Shown: positions 34,950 through 57,070, counted from the first letter of the stretch. The stretch is 64,000 bases of DNA from Medicago truncatula (GCF_003473485.1 NC_053048.1:37444755-37508754), one strand, 5' to 3'. Numbers and translations: made by a program. The notes: generated from the letters alone by a model not told the origin.

Positions 34950-35870
34950 ATGAGGTGTAAGAAACATATTTCTGATTTCTCTAGCACCGTCGGCGTCTGC
35001 TCCACCTGTCTTAGAGAAAGACTCATAATCTTAATCCAAGCCCAAACCCAACTAACAAGACTCACCTCACGCGCTTCCGATGAATGTTCTAGAAACTCCG
35101 AAACAACCAATCATCTTCCACCACCGTTAATATTTCCACGCTCTGTTTCACCTTACGTCTCTCGCCGTAAATCTGATTACCCCACCGTTGGAGATCGTCG
35201 TGAAAGACTGTTTTACAGCACTCCGCAGTTAGGTCCGACGTTTTACGCAGGGGATTGTAACGTGAATTCCAACTCCAGGTCGTTGAAGAAGCGTTTGAGC
35301 AAGTTTTGGAAATTCTCGAATCTGTTTAGGACTAGATCGGAGAAATTTCAATCTGATCCATCCTGTGAAGCGTCTTCTTCGGATTCATCTTCGTGGTTTT
35401 CTTCGATTTTACCTGCGAGAAAGAAGAATCGCGATCGGAATGTTATGGCAGAGGATTTTACCGTCGGAGCACGGCGGAGGCATCGTCACCGTCAATCTGA
35501 TCGTGGAATGTCTCCGGTGAGAACAGAGGAGTTTGTTGATGAATGCGATCAGTGTCCGTCTGGGAGTGGTTACTCGTCGGAGTCCTCTCCGTGGTGGCGG
35601 AGAACGCCGTCGGTAAATGTTCCATCGGCGCGGCGTTCGAGGTTTGGACACGGGAAGAGCGCGTCAGGTTCGGGTATTTTTTGCATGAGTCCTTTGGTTC
35701 GGGCGAGTCCGAACCGGAGATGGAACCACAAGGGACTACCACCCGAGATGACTGTGGCGGCGGACGTTAGAGCTGCAGCGGTGAAGCCACATCTCTCTGC
35801 AGCGGCGTCGTTTTGTGCGAACCGTTCAAGGAAGCTTGCAGATTTTGGAAGAGTCAACGATAACCGTTGA
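34950..35870 (+). CDS. OCTOPUS-like DUF740 family protein
   Basis: A single-exon frame of 306 aa. The N-terminus MRCKKHISDFSSTVGVCSTC followed by LRERL is the signature start of the DUF740 (OCTOPUS/OPL) family, with paired cysteines. The rest is low in predicted order: Ser/Arg-rich, with KKRLSKFWKFSNLFRTRSEK, an SSSDSSSW-FSS stretch and an SGSGIFCMSPLVRASPNRRW block typical of the family's C-terminal half. OCTOPUS proteins are polarly localised plasma-membrane proteins that promote phloem differentiation (established for Arabidopsis OPS); a similar role here is inference. Full OPS proteins are about twice as long, so this is a compact member. Coding GC is visibly higher than the flanks. The start is the first ATG that gives the conserved motif; a pyrimidine-rich leader precedes it. 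Confidence 0.85.
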   Translation: MRCKKHISDFSSTVGVCSTCLRERLIILIQAQTQLTRLTSRASDECSRNSETTNHLPPPLIFPRSVSPYVSRRKSDYPTVGDRRERLFYSTPQLGPTFYAGDCNVNSNSRSLKKRLSKFWKFSNLFRTRSEKFQSDPSCEASSSDSSSWFSSILPARKKNRDRNVMAEDFTVGARRRHRHRQSDRGMSPVRTEEFVDECDQCPSGSGYSSESSPWWRRTPSVNVPSARRSRFGHGKSASGSGIFCMSPLVRASPNRRWNHKGLPPEMTVAADVRAAAVKPHLSAAASFCANRSRKLADFGRVNDNR

Positions 35871-38639
35871 TTTGGTTGACTTTTTCATGTGAAACGGTGA
35901 TTTGATTTTTCATTTTTCTTCCCATATTCTTGATCGAAACAAAATGGAGAATTTTAATCATTTTTTTGTGGTTTTAAATTCTATTATTTGTATACACTAT
36001 ACTACAGTGTTAATTATTACAAGATAAACATAGTGGTTGTTTTCTTTTGTATTTTAATTTTACAATATAGTTAACATTCAATGTTTGTGAATTTGCAATT
36101 GCATGTTTGATCTGGTCCTCTGCATTTTCAATTCAGCAAAAAAAAAAAAACACTCTGCACTTGTTTCCTTTTTTTTTATTTTTTTTTATATATAAATAAT
36201 TCACATTCTAGCTGAATTAAGATTATTCGCATTTTTAATATTTACTGGTCTTCTTAGTTGAATACCTATAATAATTATTGCTGGAGTAATAATTTAGTAC
36301 TGTTTTTTTAATAAGCTTTAATCATTTATTGTTAACTTGCTTTAAAGTAATTTTATACAAATAAATACGAATATAGGAGTATCAATTTGAATTTGGCTTG
36401 TAATAAAAATTTATGAAATCTGTATGAGTTATTTGATTTTGTGAGTTTCATTAATTTGAAATAAAAGTCATTAAACGTAATTTGTGATATTGTATATTGA
36501 TGTTCAATTAAAGTTTAAGATGTTGTTTCTCATCTCTTTCTTTAAAAAATAAAAATAAAATTTGTTGTAATGATTATTTTCTCTTTTGCGATTTTTTTGA
36601 AAAGTATATCATGAATTAATTAATTAATTGAATTTGTACCCAAAAAAATAGTCAATTTAATTTATTTATTAGTTTTATAGCTACTTGTATTGAGTTGAGT
36701 CAAAAGAGATAAAAAAAATTGTGCAAGTGTTTAGAAGATTATAAAGACACTTATTTTAATTAATCTCTATGTTGATGAGATTCTACTTTGGATGCAGAAA
36801 ATCGGCAAGTATAATCAAGATTAAACTTATAACGCTTCAAAGATTATAAAGACACTTATTTTAAGATTCTAAAGATAGTAAAACATCAAATTGATGTTTG
36901 GTCAGAATGGGGTTTTTCTTACGGTAGCTTGAATGGTGACATTTAATATTAAATCAATATAAAAAAATATATTTGGTGTGATTGGTAAATTTGCAAACGA
37001 AGGATGATAATGATCCCACCAGAGTAAAAAAAAATACTAATAAGATAATGATTCCAAAATGGTGGGAGAAGCGCGTCTAAACCATTGAACAAAAGTACCG
37101 TAAGATAGTGCTTATGAAATCATCAATGAACAAAGGAAGTGCAAATTGAAAATGAAGAATGATTGTTATTGGAGAAATTAGAACATTCTTTCATCGAGTT
37201 AAATGTTGGAGATTGATATTTGTAAATATTCTGACGTTCAAGTTAGTAAGAGAACAAAAAATCGTTATAGATCGAAAAATATGTAGCTTATATGTTGTAC
37301 TTTTTACAAATTGATGTTTTATAGTATTGAAAAGAAGTCGTTAGAGAGTGATGGATCAAACTTTATGAATAGCGCTTTCAAGGCTTGGATTCGATAGCCA
37401 TTGGAAAGCGTTTCGAGCCGTTGAAGCACTATGAGTCGAAGATGAACGAAAACATTTATCGTGTTGGATTGGATCTTTGTAGAAATGAACGTCGAGATAA
37501 TGTAGGGTTTTTGGCCGGTCCAAAACAATTATTAATGAATAATCAATTACACTGGACACATTGTACAAACTATTTGAGTGATAAAAAAGTGTGTAAATCT
37601 AAATTGGATTTAGTTTGAAGAAAAGGAAGATAGTGGTAAGGAGCATGATGAACGGATGGTGCTCCCCAACCCCACTTGAATAGGAAGTCAATAGGTATAA
37701 TGGTGGGTCACTGAATTTGAAATGAATGTTGAGTTTTTTGTGTGTGGTGAATTGGAACACACAATATGTCACTTACTACATCTCTCAAAGTGTTGGTATT
37801 GATCATGTGTGTGGGTCCGCACTATTTAAGCACTTCCTGCGCCGCGTTTAATTCTTTGGCTACCCTTTTAAAAACTTGGTTCAAACAGTGCACACTATTA
37901 GTACACTGTTTCAATAAATACGTTACGGGTGGGCTCAGCTCAGGTATATAAAAAAATAAATCACTGTCTTGAAGAAGGAAAAAAAGTTATACGAAAGTTT
38001 AAGTACAATTGTGCATTGGAAAAAAAAAAAAATCTTGAAATACCGTTATTAATATCTTCTTTTCTTTGGTTACAAATCTTCGCTTATTTAGTAGTAATTT
38101 TTACATTACCATAAAATATAACGTTACAATATCTTGATATATTTATTTTGTCACTTTTTCTCATTTTGTTGGGATGATTTATAATTATAGCATATAACCT
38201 TTGATTAAAATTGTCTTTACCTTTTAGTGACATTATAAAACTGAAGGAGGGTAAAAAATCCGGTCTATTATGTCATAATTATCTAAGTCACTATTATTTC
38301 AACCGGACTCCTAACATGTTGAACTTTTGCTTGAATTTCCCAAATCATTTGAAATAATCTTAACTTTTTATTTACTTGTGTATCCATCCAGAAGTAGCGG
38401 ACAAGAGTTCGTTCTACTCCAAATGTTAAAAATGTAGTAATTCAAACTTTCCTAGTCTTTGTTGTGGCCAATATTATTTTTTATTTATTTAGGAAATATG
38501 GAGATTAAATATTCCCTTCACTAGATTTAAATCCTCAAACAAAAGCAACACAAGAAAGATCGGCCATTAGAGGCACATGCCAATAAAGTTTGAAACAAAA
38601 TTATAAATTTTACAATCTCCAAATAAGGATAAATTATTC
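35871..38639. other. Intergenic, no recognised gene
   Basis: AT-rich sequence with short A/T runs near 36137-36190. Open frames in 37319-37618 overlap on both strands and match no family I recognise; codon use gives no clear support. Nothing else is supported. Confidence 0.4.
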
Positions 38640-38930
38640 TTAGCCAATGTATTTGTTACTTGATTTCACCACTCGCAAAATATGTTTTAACAAAATTGTT
38701 TCCATATAAATCTGATCGCACTGGCAAGATACACTTAGATTTAACGGTTTAGAGGTCATGGAATATCCCCAAAGCTCATCCTGAAACATTAAACAAACCT
38801 TAATGTCGGCTGAAAATGTTGCAAAGAGACTCATGTTGCTCGTCCCTAAAATACCTCTTAATGCGGCTCTCCCCGTCAGACCAACCAACCGCAACATTGT
38901 GATAGCTCCAACCAATGTTTGTGTACTCTA
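38640..38930 (-). mobile_element. Decayed LINE RNase H (RVT_3) fragment
   Basis: Combining two minus-strand frames gives pieces in the order seen in plant LINE-associated RNase H: YFRDEQHESLCNIFS, then an FQDELWGYSM piece matching the usual AF.AELWG-A.RA.E core, and a degenerate segment ending in SSNKYIG. Stops and frameshifts are present. The call rests on motif order only. Confidence 0.4.
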
Positions 38931-39248
38931 GAGTTATACCATCACATGTTTCTTCGTTCAACACCCCTAGATCATGAAATTCACCACAACACCATGATGC
39001 CCCATTCTAATCGGAATAAGGGGTAACTCGGGATGTGGAATATTTCAAGTATAAAATTTGTGCAAGGGGCCAACACTAGGTGTCATGTTGTCTAAGCATA
39101 AGTCACTTTGGTCATTGTCTCCCACGCGCCAAATTAAATTTGAAGTTATTTTATCTCAATTTCTATAGACATATTTCCACATATTTAACATGCTCCTTTC
39201 TTTATCAATCTCAAGTAACAGATCTCGTGCACATCATCTTCTGTTAGT

Positions 39249-40640
39249 GCAAACAAGATTAGATGCAAATTATCCAATTGTAAGGGTTATATTCCTTCTA
39301 TCACGAGAAAAGTATACTTAGTGCAGTCTATTATTAACGGTATACTTCTTTATAGCTTTCACGTTTATGCTTGACCTATATTTTTACTTAATAAGATTGA
39401 TACTTAGATCATTTACGATGGCAAAATATATTCAACAACCCTCAACACCTACTTTTTCAATTTCCAACACTCCACATCATTTTCTCTCTCTTAATTCAAC
39501 ACCCATTCAATTTTTACCTCTTCAATGGTTTTTTCATTCAACACCCTACCCCACCACCTTTTATTTCTTATTCTTATTTAATTTTATATTTTTGTTTTTA
39601 TAATTACATAAAATTACAATTATCGATCATAATTAAATTAAAATGAAGAAACACTTAACAATTTTTTTTTTTTGTAAAAACAAAATTTATTTAAATAATT
39701 TATTTTTATTTTCTTAACATAAATAAAATGCAATACAACAAACTAAATAAACACTAAAACTTCAAAAGAAAGGCTAATACAAAGCTAATAATAAGATTAA
39801 GAGTGTGAAAAACTTGATTTTTTTCTGTGTCCAAATCAAATGATCTAAGTCTCTATTTATAGAGAAAAAAAATTACGAATTTTGGTAAAAAAAATAAAAA
39901 TAAAAATTATTTGCAATGAAATAATTGGGTCCAAATTATTAAGAAGATAAAAATCCGAGCAGCCAATCAGCGCGCGCCAAGTGTCTCCGTGGGCCAGGCA
40001 TTCAACATGTTGAATTGTTTCAACACTTCCCTCCTCCAACTCACTTTTTTCCCATTTCAACACCCCCTACAATGGTCTCAACATGTTGAATATGGCATTC
40101 AACAAGCCATTGTAAGTGGTCTTAGGTAAAATAAATTGTTTGGTCTGGAGACATTCATGCTAGAAAGTCAGTAAGTGTTACTTGGAAATATGTTTGTGCT
40201 CCTACTACTGGATGTGGTTTGGGCTTGAGACATATCAAGCTTGTCAACTAAGTAGTTATTTTGAGACTTTGTTGGCTATGTTACTCCTCATCTTATGATT
40301 GAGCCATTTTGATCAAAGCTACTTATTTGGAAATTACCATCTTATTGAATGTCATATATCTCCCTCTAATTTGCATTTGTATAAAACACCACTTTGTAGT
40401 TGTTAAGGATCAAATCCATTATATTATTGGTAATGGTTCTAATACCATGTTTTAGACATACATTTGGTCAAGTAACGGCTAAGTTAGGGATACTACAATT
40501 TCCTCTATTATTTTTTCTGTTAGATTCTTGAATAAGAGGATTTCTTTTCAAAACTTGCAGTTCAATTTTGTCTTTTATGCATGTGGTCGAAAGTTTATCC
40601 AATGGCTCTGTGTCTAACACTATATTTGACCTCTAAACTT
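39249..40640 (+). mobile_element. Decayed LINE ORF2 split by a nested MITE
   Basis: Before the MITE (39249-39406) one frame reads NKIRCKLSNCKGYIPSITRK, VYLVQSIINGILLYSFHVYA, stop, PIFLLNKIDT. After it (40125 onward) the same frame resumes as VK, stop, IVWSGDIHARKSVSVTWKYV, CAPTTGCGLGLRHIKLVN. This is the canonical plant LINE order (VQSIINGMLLYSFHVY, then WSGD, then GLGLR). Stops replace Trp and other residues, so it is inactive. Beyond about 40300 the similarity fades. Confidence 0.78.
39407..40121. mobile_element. PIF/Harbinger-like MITE (715 bp), TTA duplication
   Basis: The ends are gatcatttacgatggc and the complement of gaccacttacaatggc (13 of 16 identical). TTA lies on both sides, at 39404-39406 and 40122-40124. 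Removing the element and one TTA rejoins the LINE frame exactly, which fixes the boundaries. Internal subterminal repeats of tcaacatgttgaa and caacacc type are present in both halves. No transposase. Confidence 0.8.
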
Positions 40641-41214
40641 TTAATGCTTTTAATATTGCTGACAACCATGATCCTTCTACTAAAATCATAGAGTTTATTT
40701 GGTCTTCTCTTCCCTTGGTAGGATCAAAATTAAGATGATGGTGCATCAAGAAAATCACCAAGCCATGTCTCTAATGGGGAAATTTTAAGAAACCATTATT
40801 GAGATTCGTTAGGTGGCTTTAGCACTAATATTGATATTCAATCTTGCTTGTTTGTTGAACCCAGGGTTGCAACGAGGGGAATTGAGATTGTCAAAGATGA
40901 ACATTGGAACTCTATTTAAGCTTTCTCCAATTGTTCTTAATCTTCTTTATAGGATACACAATCATTGGGCCAATTGTCACGCTTGTGTTTGGTTACCCGA
41001 CGGGCCACCGCTACCTCACGTTTACAACTCATTTCACGGTAAATTTATAAAGCTACTATTTATAGCTTCTCTATCAACGCTACTTTCTACCGTGATTTTG
41101 CCTTACATCAAACACACACTGCATCTTTACTTTAATATGCATTTTCATGTTTTTCATAAGGAAGCAAATCATTAAGTAAATAAGTCAAACAATTACAATC
41201 TTGATCATACTGGT

Positions 41215-41253
<39 letters not shown>

Positions 41254-41622
41254 TTAAGAACATAATTTTTTTTTCCGGGTCGGATCTGTAAATTGAGAGG
41301 ATGATAAGCCCAATCGAGTTCCATTTGAGGAGGTCCATAAAAAAAACATAATGCAGTCAATCGCTGCCTGCCGCTTTAAACCCTTGACAACACAAAACTG
41401 AAGCCGCACTGCACTGCCGGAGTAAGGAAGGAAGGAAGGAAGGCTTCCAATTCTGTGTTGCACTGCCGGAGTAACCAACGCATTCGGAAAAGTTTTTTTC
41501 GTTTTTAACCTATTTTTCTGATTTTTCTTCCCCTCTCCTCGTGCTATATCTGCCAACACAGCTTCTTCGTATACATTCATTCTCAACTTCGTTGTGAAAT
41601 TTCCTCACAATACAATACAACT
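40641..41622. other. Upstream region of MTR4
   Basis: Contains a (TA)n tract at about 41219-41251, a (GGAA)n run near 41427-41444, and two copies of gcactgccggagtaa about 54 bp apart (41411-41425 and 41462-41476 approximately). The last 100 bp before the ATG are pyrimidine-rich and likely the 5' leader. A 120-codon open frame at 40813 matches no family. Confidence 0.45.
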
Positions 41623-51591
<9,969 letters not shown>

Positions 51592-53455
51592 TTCCTTCTA
51601 GAAACTGTGCAATTACATAGATTTCATGGTTGGAAGGATGGTGTACAACTTGATATTCACCTTGTTTTTCACCTTTTGTTTTGAACTTAGCTTAGAAACA
51701 TACAAAATCAATGTATTGGATAATGTAAACTACTCAACTTTTTGCAGTGTTGAAGATAGTTTGTTAGACGTAAATTACATGGCAAGCTCGCAAATCACTG
51801 GCCATTTCTAAAATTTTATAAATAGCCGAAAGCTCTGTACTAAGGACTACTTAATCTTTTATAAATCACATCTATATATATGATAGGATTGTCGAATATC
51901 TGGATGTTAGTATGCCGTTTACATTCTTTGTTATTTCAATTTAGTTTCTTATACGTTACGATTCAAGTCATTTTCATTTCCGAATGTATATTTTACATAA
52001 ATTTAATGTATGAATCATCCTGTTACTTTGAGCATATTATTTTCACATTTTACAAGTTTTTTTTTTCTTTCGTCAAAGTTCTTTACAATAACAATTTCAT
52101 TCTAAAATTAATAAGCATCAATCATCAAAAAAATCTTCTTTATAACCGATTTCGTCAAACCTTTAGTTCATTCCATTTGTTCTATAATTTGCGCATTCAA
52201 GTTGTTAACAGTTGTTCAGCTACTTCAATCATCTTCTATACATTATGCATTTGCCTAACAGAATAATGTCACTATGAAAATAGTATGATATTTGAACGTC
52301 AAACTGTTCCATCTTTTGAATATTTGTCCATATATTGACATTTACTCTAACTTAGGAAAGTCCCACACTAAACATTTTATTTGTTGAATTTTAAAAAGAT
52401 TCATGTCAAAATAAAAAATCAACATTGATATAGGGGGTTAAAATTACTGTTTTTTTTTAGAGAAGGTGGTTGATATTACTTGTTACATATTATATTTGCA
52501 CATGCTTATTTACATAGATATAAACTTATGAGTGATTGCCACTCAAGGGCCTTGGCTAACATCTTTTAGAGGAAGTTTCTTCGGTTCAATCGGCTTAAAT
52601 TTCCATTTTGCTTCGAAAGTATACTTAAAAACATCATTTAGTTTGAATTTTTTCTTTTAAGAATATCTAAAAAAAAGGACCCTCCATTTAACTGCCTTTT
52701 TTGTGGCTCCTAAAATCATATTTTCTTATTTCTTTTCAAATTTAAGGTGATTTCGGTTCAATCGGATTTTACTTTTGATTTATTTTTTCAGAAAATTCAA
52801 AACAAATATTTAAACACGATTTCAAGAGCCCCAAGGCTGTTAGATGCATTTTAGTATTTAAACACGATTTTAAGTGTTTATTAGAAAAAAGGAACCAAAC
52901 TGAACCATATGCGACTAAACCGTAGCAACTCCCTCTTTTAGAAGCAAAACTATTGAGCAACATCTTGAGCTTGTTCCCAAAAAATCCACTTTTAAATTTC
53001 CAACTCAAAGAATATGATACACATCACTGGTCCCATATCAAGCGAAAGTTTAGAGCCAAAAAACAAACTAACAACATTAGTTAAGAAGGAAAAAGAAACA
53101 TTATACAAGTACATATATTTTTTTTGACAGACAAGTATATTGTTATTACAATTGCAGTGATCAGGCAGCTTCCAGAAGACATCGTTATAGTTGGCACATC
53201 ATTAAAACCACTCTATTAGTTGTACTTTAAAGCCAATATTTCACTCCTACAAAATAAATTTAGCAAATTAAAAAATTAGAATGAAACACAAATATCACAT
53301 AATCATACCGGACAATGAGTCTGACTCCAGATAACATAAATCTGAGAACTAGCAACATGTTAATAAAACTGACTCAACTCCACATTATATAAAAGCTGAA
53401 TTTACTACACATGAGAAATGTAGAAGTCTGAACAAAAGTTTAAACAAGAATGTAC
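51592..53455. other. Convergent 3' region between MTR4 and TAF10
   Basis: Holds the 3' untranslated regions of both genes. A segment at 52560-52900 repeats short phrases (cggttcaatcgg twice, atttaaacacgattt twice at about 52810 and 52857), suggesting an eroded repeat. No gene, microsatellite or clear element ends are seen. Confidence 0.45.
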
Positions 53456-56234
53456 TCATTCATCTCGAGTGGCAGGGTCCATTCCAGTCGAAGGGCTATC
53501 AGCAAAATATTCTTGGTGCCTTATATTCACGCCATACTGTTCATAAAAGAGAGCAAGTGAATTAAATGTGATTTAAACAAATAAATAAGTATAATCAACG
53601 AAAATTAACATATCTTATTAGCTAATCTAGCTTAAGTTTGATGCAACAACAATGACCCCAGAAGAAGATTACAGATAGCAACACAAATTGGGATAGACTA
53701 CCCACATAAGAGAGCACAAGTGGTAGTGGCTGGTGTTATTTGTGGTGTCTTTTGGGAAGAGGACCCAAGTTTAATCCCTAGGATTAAACCCCGAATGAAG
53801 AGTGCTTTACCAATTGTGCTTCCAGCCTCAAGGAGAATGGAATCAGAAGTAGGCCTTGCTTACCCAAAGCATAAGTCGGGTCTTATCTTACAATAAGCAT
53901 AGCCTATTTAAGAAAATTTATGCTTGGCGCATCTTACTTCTGCCTCTACTTGCAGAAAGGAATTCACAAGAAAAGAAGCTAGAGCAGCTTGCCAGACTGA
54001 GCCCTAAACAAGGACACCTCAAAACAATGAACCCATTCAGACTACCAATCACAAGGACACAAGAAAAGAAGCTAGATCAGCTTGTTAGACTGAGCCCTAA
54101 ACAAGGACACTTCAAAACAATGAGCCCTAAAGCAACAGAGGCAATACTAGTTTGACCCCAATCCTCTTCTCTATGAAGATATGTAAATTGCCACAACTTT
54201 GGCAAGGCCTTCTTCCCACTGTGTGAACACCAACCGCACACCAACTTTTCTAAACTTGCAACAAAACAACAATCTAAGAGCAGCTGAGCAATATATTTTT
54301 AGGGAGATGAACGGTTGATATGAAGAGACTTGTATTAATGGTAAGGCAGTATGCTATAGCTAGCTAAGCTAGCAGCTATGTAGGCAAATGCATCGATGGG
54401 AGCACATACCAGGAAATTAATATATATACATGCATAGCATTATAATTGAGGGTGCATGTAAACAAATATTATCAATTAGTGGTAACAAGGAGTTAATTTC
54501 GTCCCTTCTAAATCAAGACAAATTTTCTTACCTCACGCAGTGCCTTCGATAGATCTTCCATCGTCAAGACAAGGCGCCTATCCTGTCATAATGAAGTGTC
54601 AGTACTAGACACACACAGTGAACGCGTATGGACAAAACCAGATTAAAATCAGTCAAGACTCAAAACCTTCTGTTGTCTGTCCCTTTTGTCTTTTGGAATT
54701 GTTGCTTGCCTTGCTTTGCAGTGCCTACAGTTAACGTCAAGTGAAATCACTATATGACTGAGATCAAGGAGATAGTAATGCATTTGCAAAAGAAGGGGAC
54801 ATAAGCACAAAAATTAAGTTGTTGTGTGTGTACATTTATTTATGGACCTATACAAAAGAAGGGGATAGAAGCATAAACATTAAGTTGCCAAGTTCCAAAT
54901 GAATTTGATTAAATTTGGGTGTCTAATCCTACAAAGTGCCTTCGACACACATTCATTAAGGAAAGGAAAAATTCCATCCGACACTGGTCGACTTCATCCA
55001 CATGCATTGACAACGTTTTTGCCAAAAGTCAATCATTGAAATCTATTTCTAGTTTACCAAAAGACTTTTGGGAAACTAGAAATAGATTTCAATGGTACAC
55101 TATTCCCCAAATTTACTGTGCACATATATATAATTGGCTGCAAAGCAGTCATTCAAGTTAAATAAAACAAAAAAAGAAGGTTAAGATTCAATAAATAGAA
55201 AGGGAAAAATGAATATACTGGAGGGCATCGCCTGCGACCTCTGCAACAAATTTCTGAGTGGCAACAGCTACCAATCTAGTCCTGAAACATCGGTATAAGA
55301 ACAAAAGATGAAATGGCCAAGAATCAAACTTAAGTAAATCAATAAAAGAAGTCAACCAAAATGGAAGAAATGTTGAATCCTAAAAGGACCTACCATATTC
55401 ACAAGCACCCATGTACAAATTTACTAGAGGTAAAAAACAATAGAAAAACAGCAATAATTACAAACTCAAATAAATCCCAAGGTTAAAAAAAGAAGAAAAC
55501 AAAGGCTAGAAAGTCCGAGCAACAGCAATTGCATACATTATCGTTCTTTAACTTAAATTAAACTAGTTTAACTGACAACCTTGGTTTCACACTGCAACCT
55601 GATCAAATAGATTCCATGTACATATAGGATTCCCAGTAAATGGTAAGAAAGATGCACATAGATAAAGACACGAATCAAGGTCTTATGTATAAAAATATAA
55701 CAGAACAAAAACAAACTGCTATGCTAATCTCTTGTATCTATATTCTATAATTTTGTTTCAAATGACATATAACATATATCCAATATTTTCATACAGCTTA
55801 AAGAACTCTAAAATGATGGTAGAGGCTCAGACTCAGAATGGTCCAACTCCAAGGCATAAAAGAACTAGCTTTCTCACATGAAATTCAATATTTTCTCAAA
55901 CTATGGAAGCATAAAAGAACATTAAGTTACTAGATTGGTAAAAATGGTGAATGAAAAAGAAAAGAGGTACCCACAATCTCACATCAGGACATTGAAAGCC
56001 ACTCTTGGCCAAGTAATGCTCCACCAACTCATCAGGTATCTAAAACAGTATATAAAAAAAAGTAATTAATATGGATGGATGCAAGTAAAATTAAATTTAA
56101 AAATAAAATAAAATAGTGAAAAGTGAACTGACAGTAGGAGTATAATCAACTAAGGAAGCTAGGAAATCGGAGAGTGCAGAATCATCATCTGCCCTTCCTT
56201 CGCTTGAACTTGATTGTGGCTGATTCTGATTCAT
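53456..56234 (-). CDS. TAF10: TFIID/SAGA subunit TAF10
   Basis: TAF10 is a histone-fold subunit shared by TFIID and SAGA and acts in transcription initiation in the nucleus (family knowledge). Six minus-strand exons: 56234-56133, 56039-55975, 55281-55219, 54724-54667, 54582-54532, 53536-53456. They join in phase to 139 aa; the Arabidopsis protein is 134. Landmarks: DDDSALSDFLASLVDYTPT (residues 16-34), then IPDELVEHYLAKSGFQCPDV, the histone-fold helix VAVATQKFVAEVAGDALQHC, LVLTMEDLSKALREYGVN, and the conserved end EYFADSPSTGMDPATRDE. The donor of exon 2 is AGATT|GTGGGT; an upstream GT would break the frame. An in-frame ATG at 56285 would add 17 residues; the internal Met fits the family better. 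A GC-rich block at 56892-56990 ending in TCTGG|GTAAGC looks like a non-coding first exon, so a 5'-leader intron is likely. Confidence 0.95.
53965..54127 (+). repeat. Imperfect tandem repeat, 93-bp period, in TAF10 intron 5
   Basis: A segment starting cacaagaaaagaagctaga recurs at 53965 and 54058. About 70 bp match with few changes, through gactgagccctaaacaagg. On plus it stays open (QEKKLEQLARLSPKQGHLKT then EKKLDQLVRLSPKQGHFKT), but it is antisense to TAF10 and intronic, so a coding role is doubtful. Confidence 0.75.
55034..55094. repeat. Near-perfect 61-nt palindrome in TAF10 intron 3
   Basis: Arms of 30 nt (55034-55063 and 55065-55094) are reverse complements with one mismatch, separated by one base. 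The left arm starts cattgaaatctatttctag. RNA from either strand could form a long hairpin; the DNA could extrude a cruciform. Confidence 0.9.
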
Positions 56235-56404
56235 CTTCTGGTCAATCGCTATCCACTTACTCACTGCTCTTGTTCCCATCAACATTCAAAATTCAATTTT
56301 TTTGAAAAAATCAAAATCAACAATAACATTAACATTAACATTTCCAATCTCAATAATAATAGAGCAACTCATAACACAAACTCAACACTCCTGATCGAAG
56401 GCGT

Positions 56405-56580
56405 GTTTGGTGTCTGACATATGTTTGTGTCCGACACAGACACAACAACGACACATGTCCATGTCCGACACAACAATGACACATGGATTACATTCAGTTA
56501 TGTCATTTTCTTAAATTATTACAACTGTCGATGTGTTAGTGTCAGTGTTGTGTCTGTCTGTGTTGGTGCTTCACATGTGA
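56405..56580. mobile_element. Second copy of the gacac/gtgtc foldback family
   Basis: The left side has gtgtccgacacagacacaac and repeated gacacatg. The centre has ttatgtcattttcttaaatt, as in the 50299 copy in complement. The right side has gtgttggtgcttcacatg. More diverged, so ends and target duplication are uncertain. It lies in the TAF10 5' leader region. Confidence 0.45.
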
Positions 56581-57070
56581 AAGGCAGGGGTTGGAGCATT
56601 AACTAATTAACTAACATAAAACGATGCACACATTAACTAACTAACATTTGTTACATAGAATACACAAACTGAATGATTAAAGAAAAAACACCAAATTGAA
56701 TAATTTGAAAGAAAAACAAATTAAACACACAATAAGTAATAAAAATTACAATAGAATTAACAAAATGAACTTTCATAGATGTTCATATCGTTAGCAGTAG
56801 CAACAAAATTTAATAGCAAGAAAAATTGAGGAAATTTTTCTGTTCTCCATGGTTTACCATAAAAGTAGCACGAAAAAATAAACTCTAAGGCTTACCCAGA
56901 AAAGTGAAAACAGGCGGAGACACGATTGAAGGCGGAGAAAGAGGCGGAGACGGTGGCGAATACTAAACCGGATCGGGTTCTCGTGTGTTCCTGAAATGTG
57001 ATTTTGTTTTTATATAATGGGTTTTCCGTCGGGCATCTCAAATGAATCGGATCAACGTGGTTACATTATA

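Noticed and set aside
35409..35857. Several antisense open frames over the DUF740-like gene
   Set aside because: They are shadows caused by the GC-rich, Arg/Ser-coding sequence; only the plus frame carries the conserved N-terminal Cys motif.
37319..37618. Three overlapping open frames on both strands
   Set aside because: Frames exist on both strands over the same bases with no recognised motif, so none can be chosen on evidence.
40813..41175. 120-codon hydrophobic open frame upstream of MTR4
   Set aside because: No family resemblance, no splice partner, and it lies in decayed repeat sequence; probably chance.
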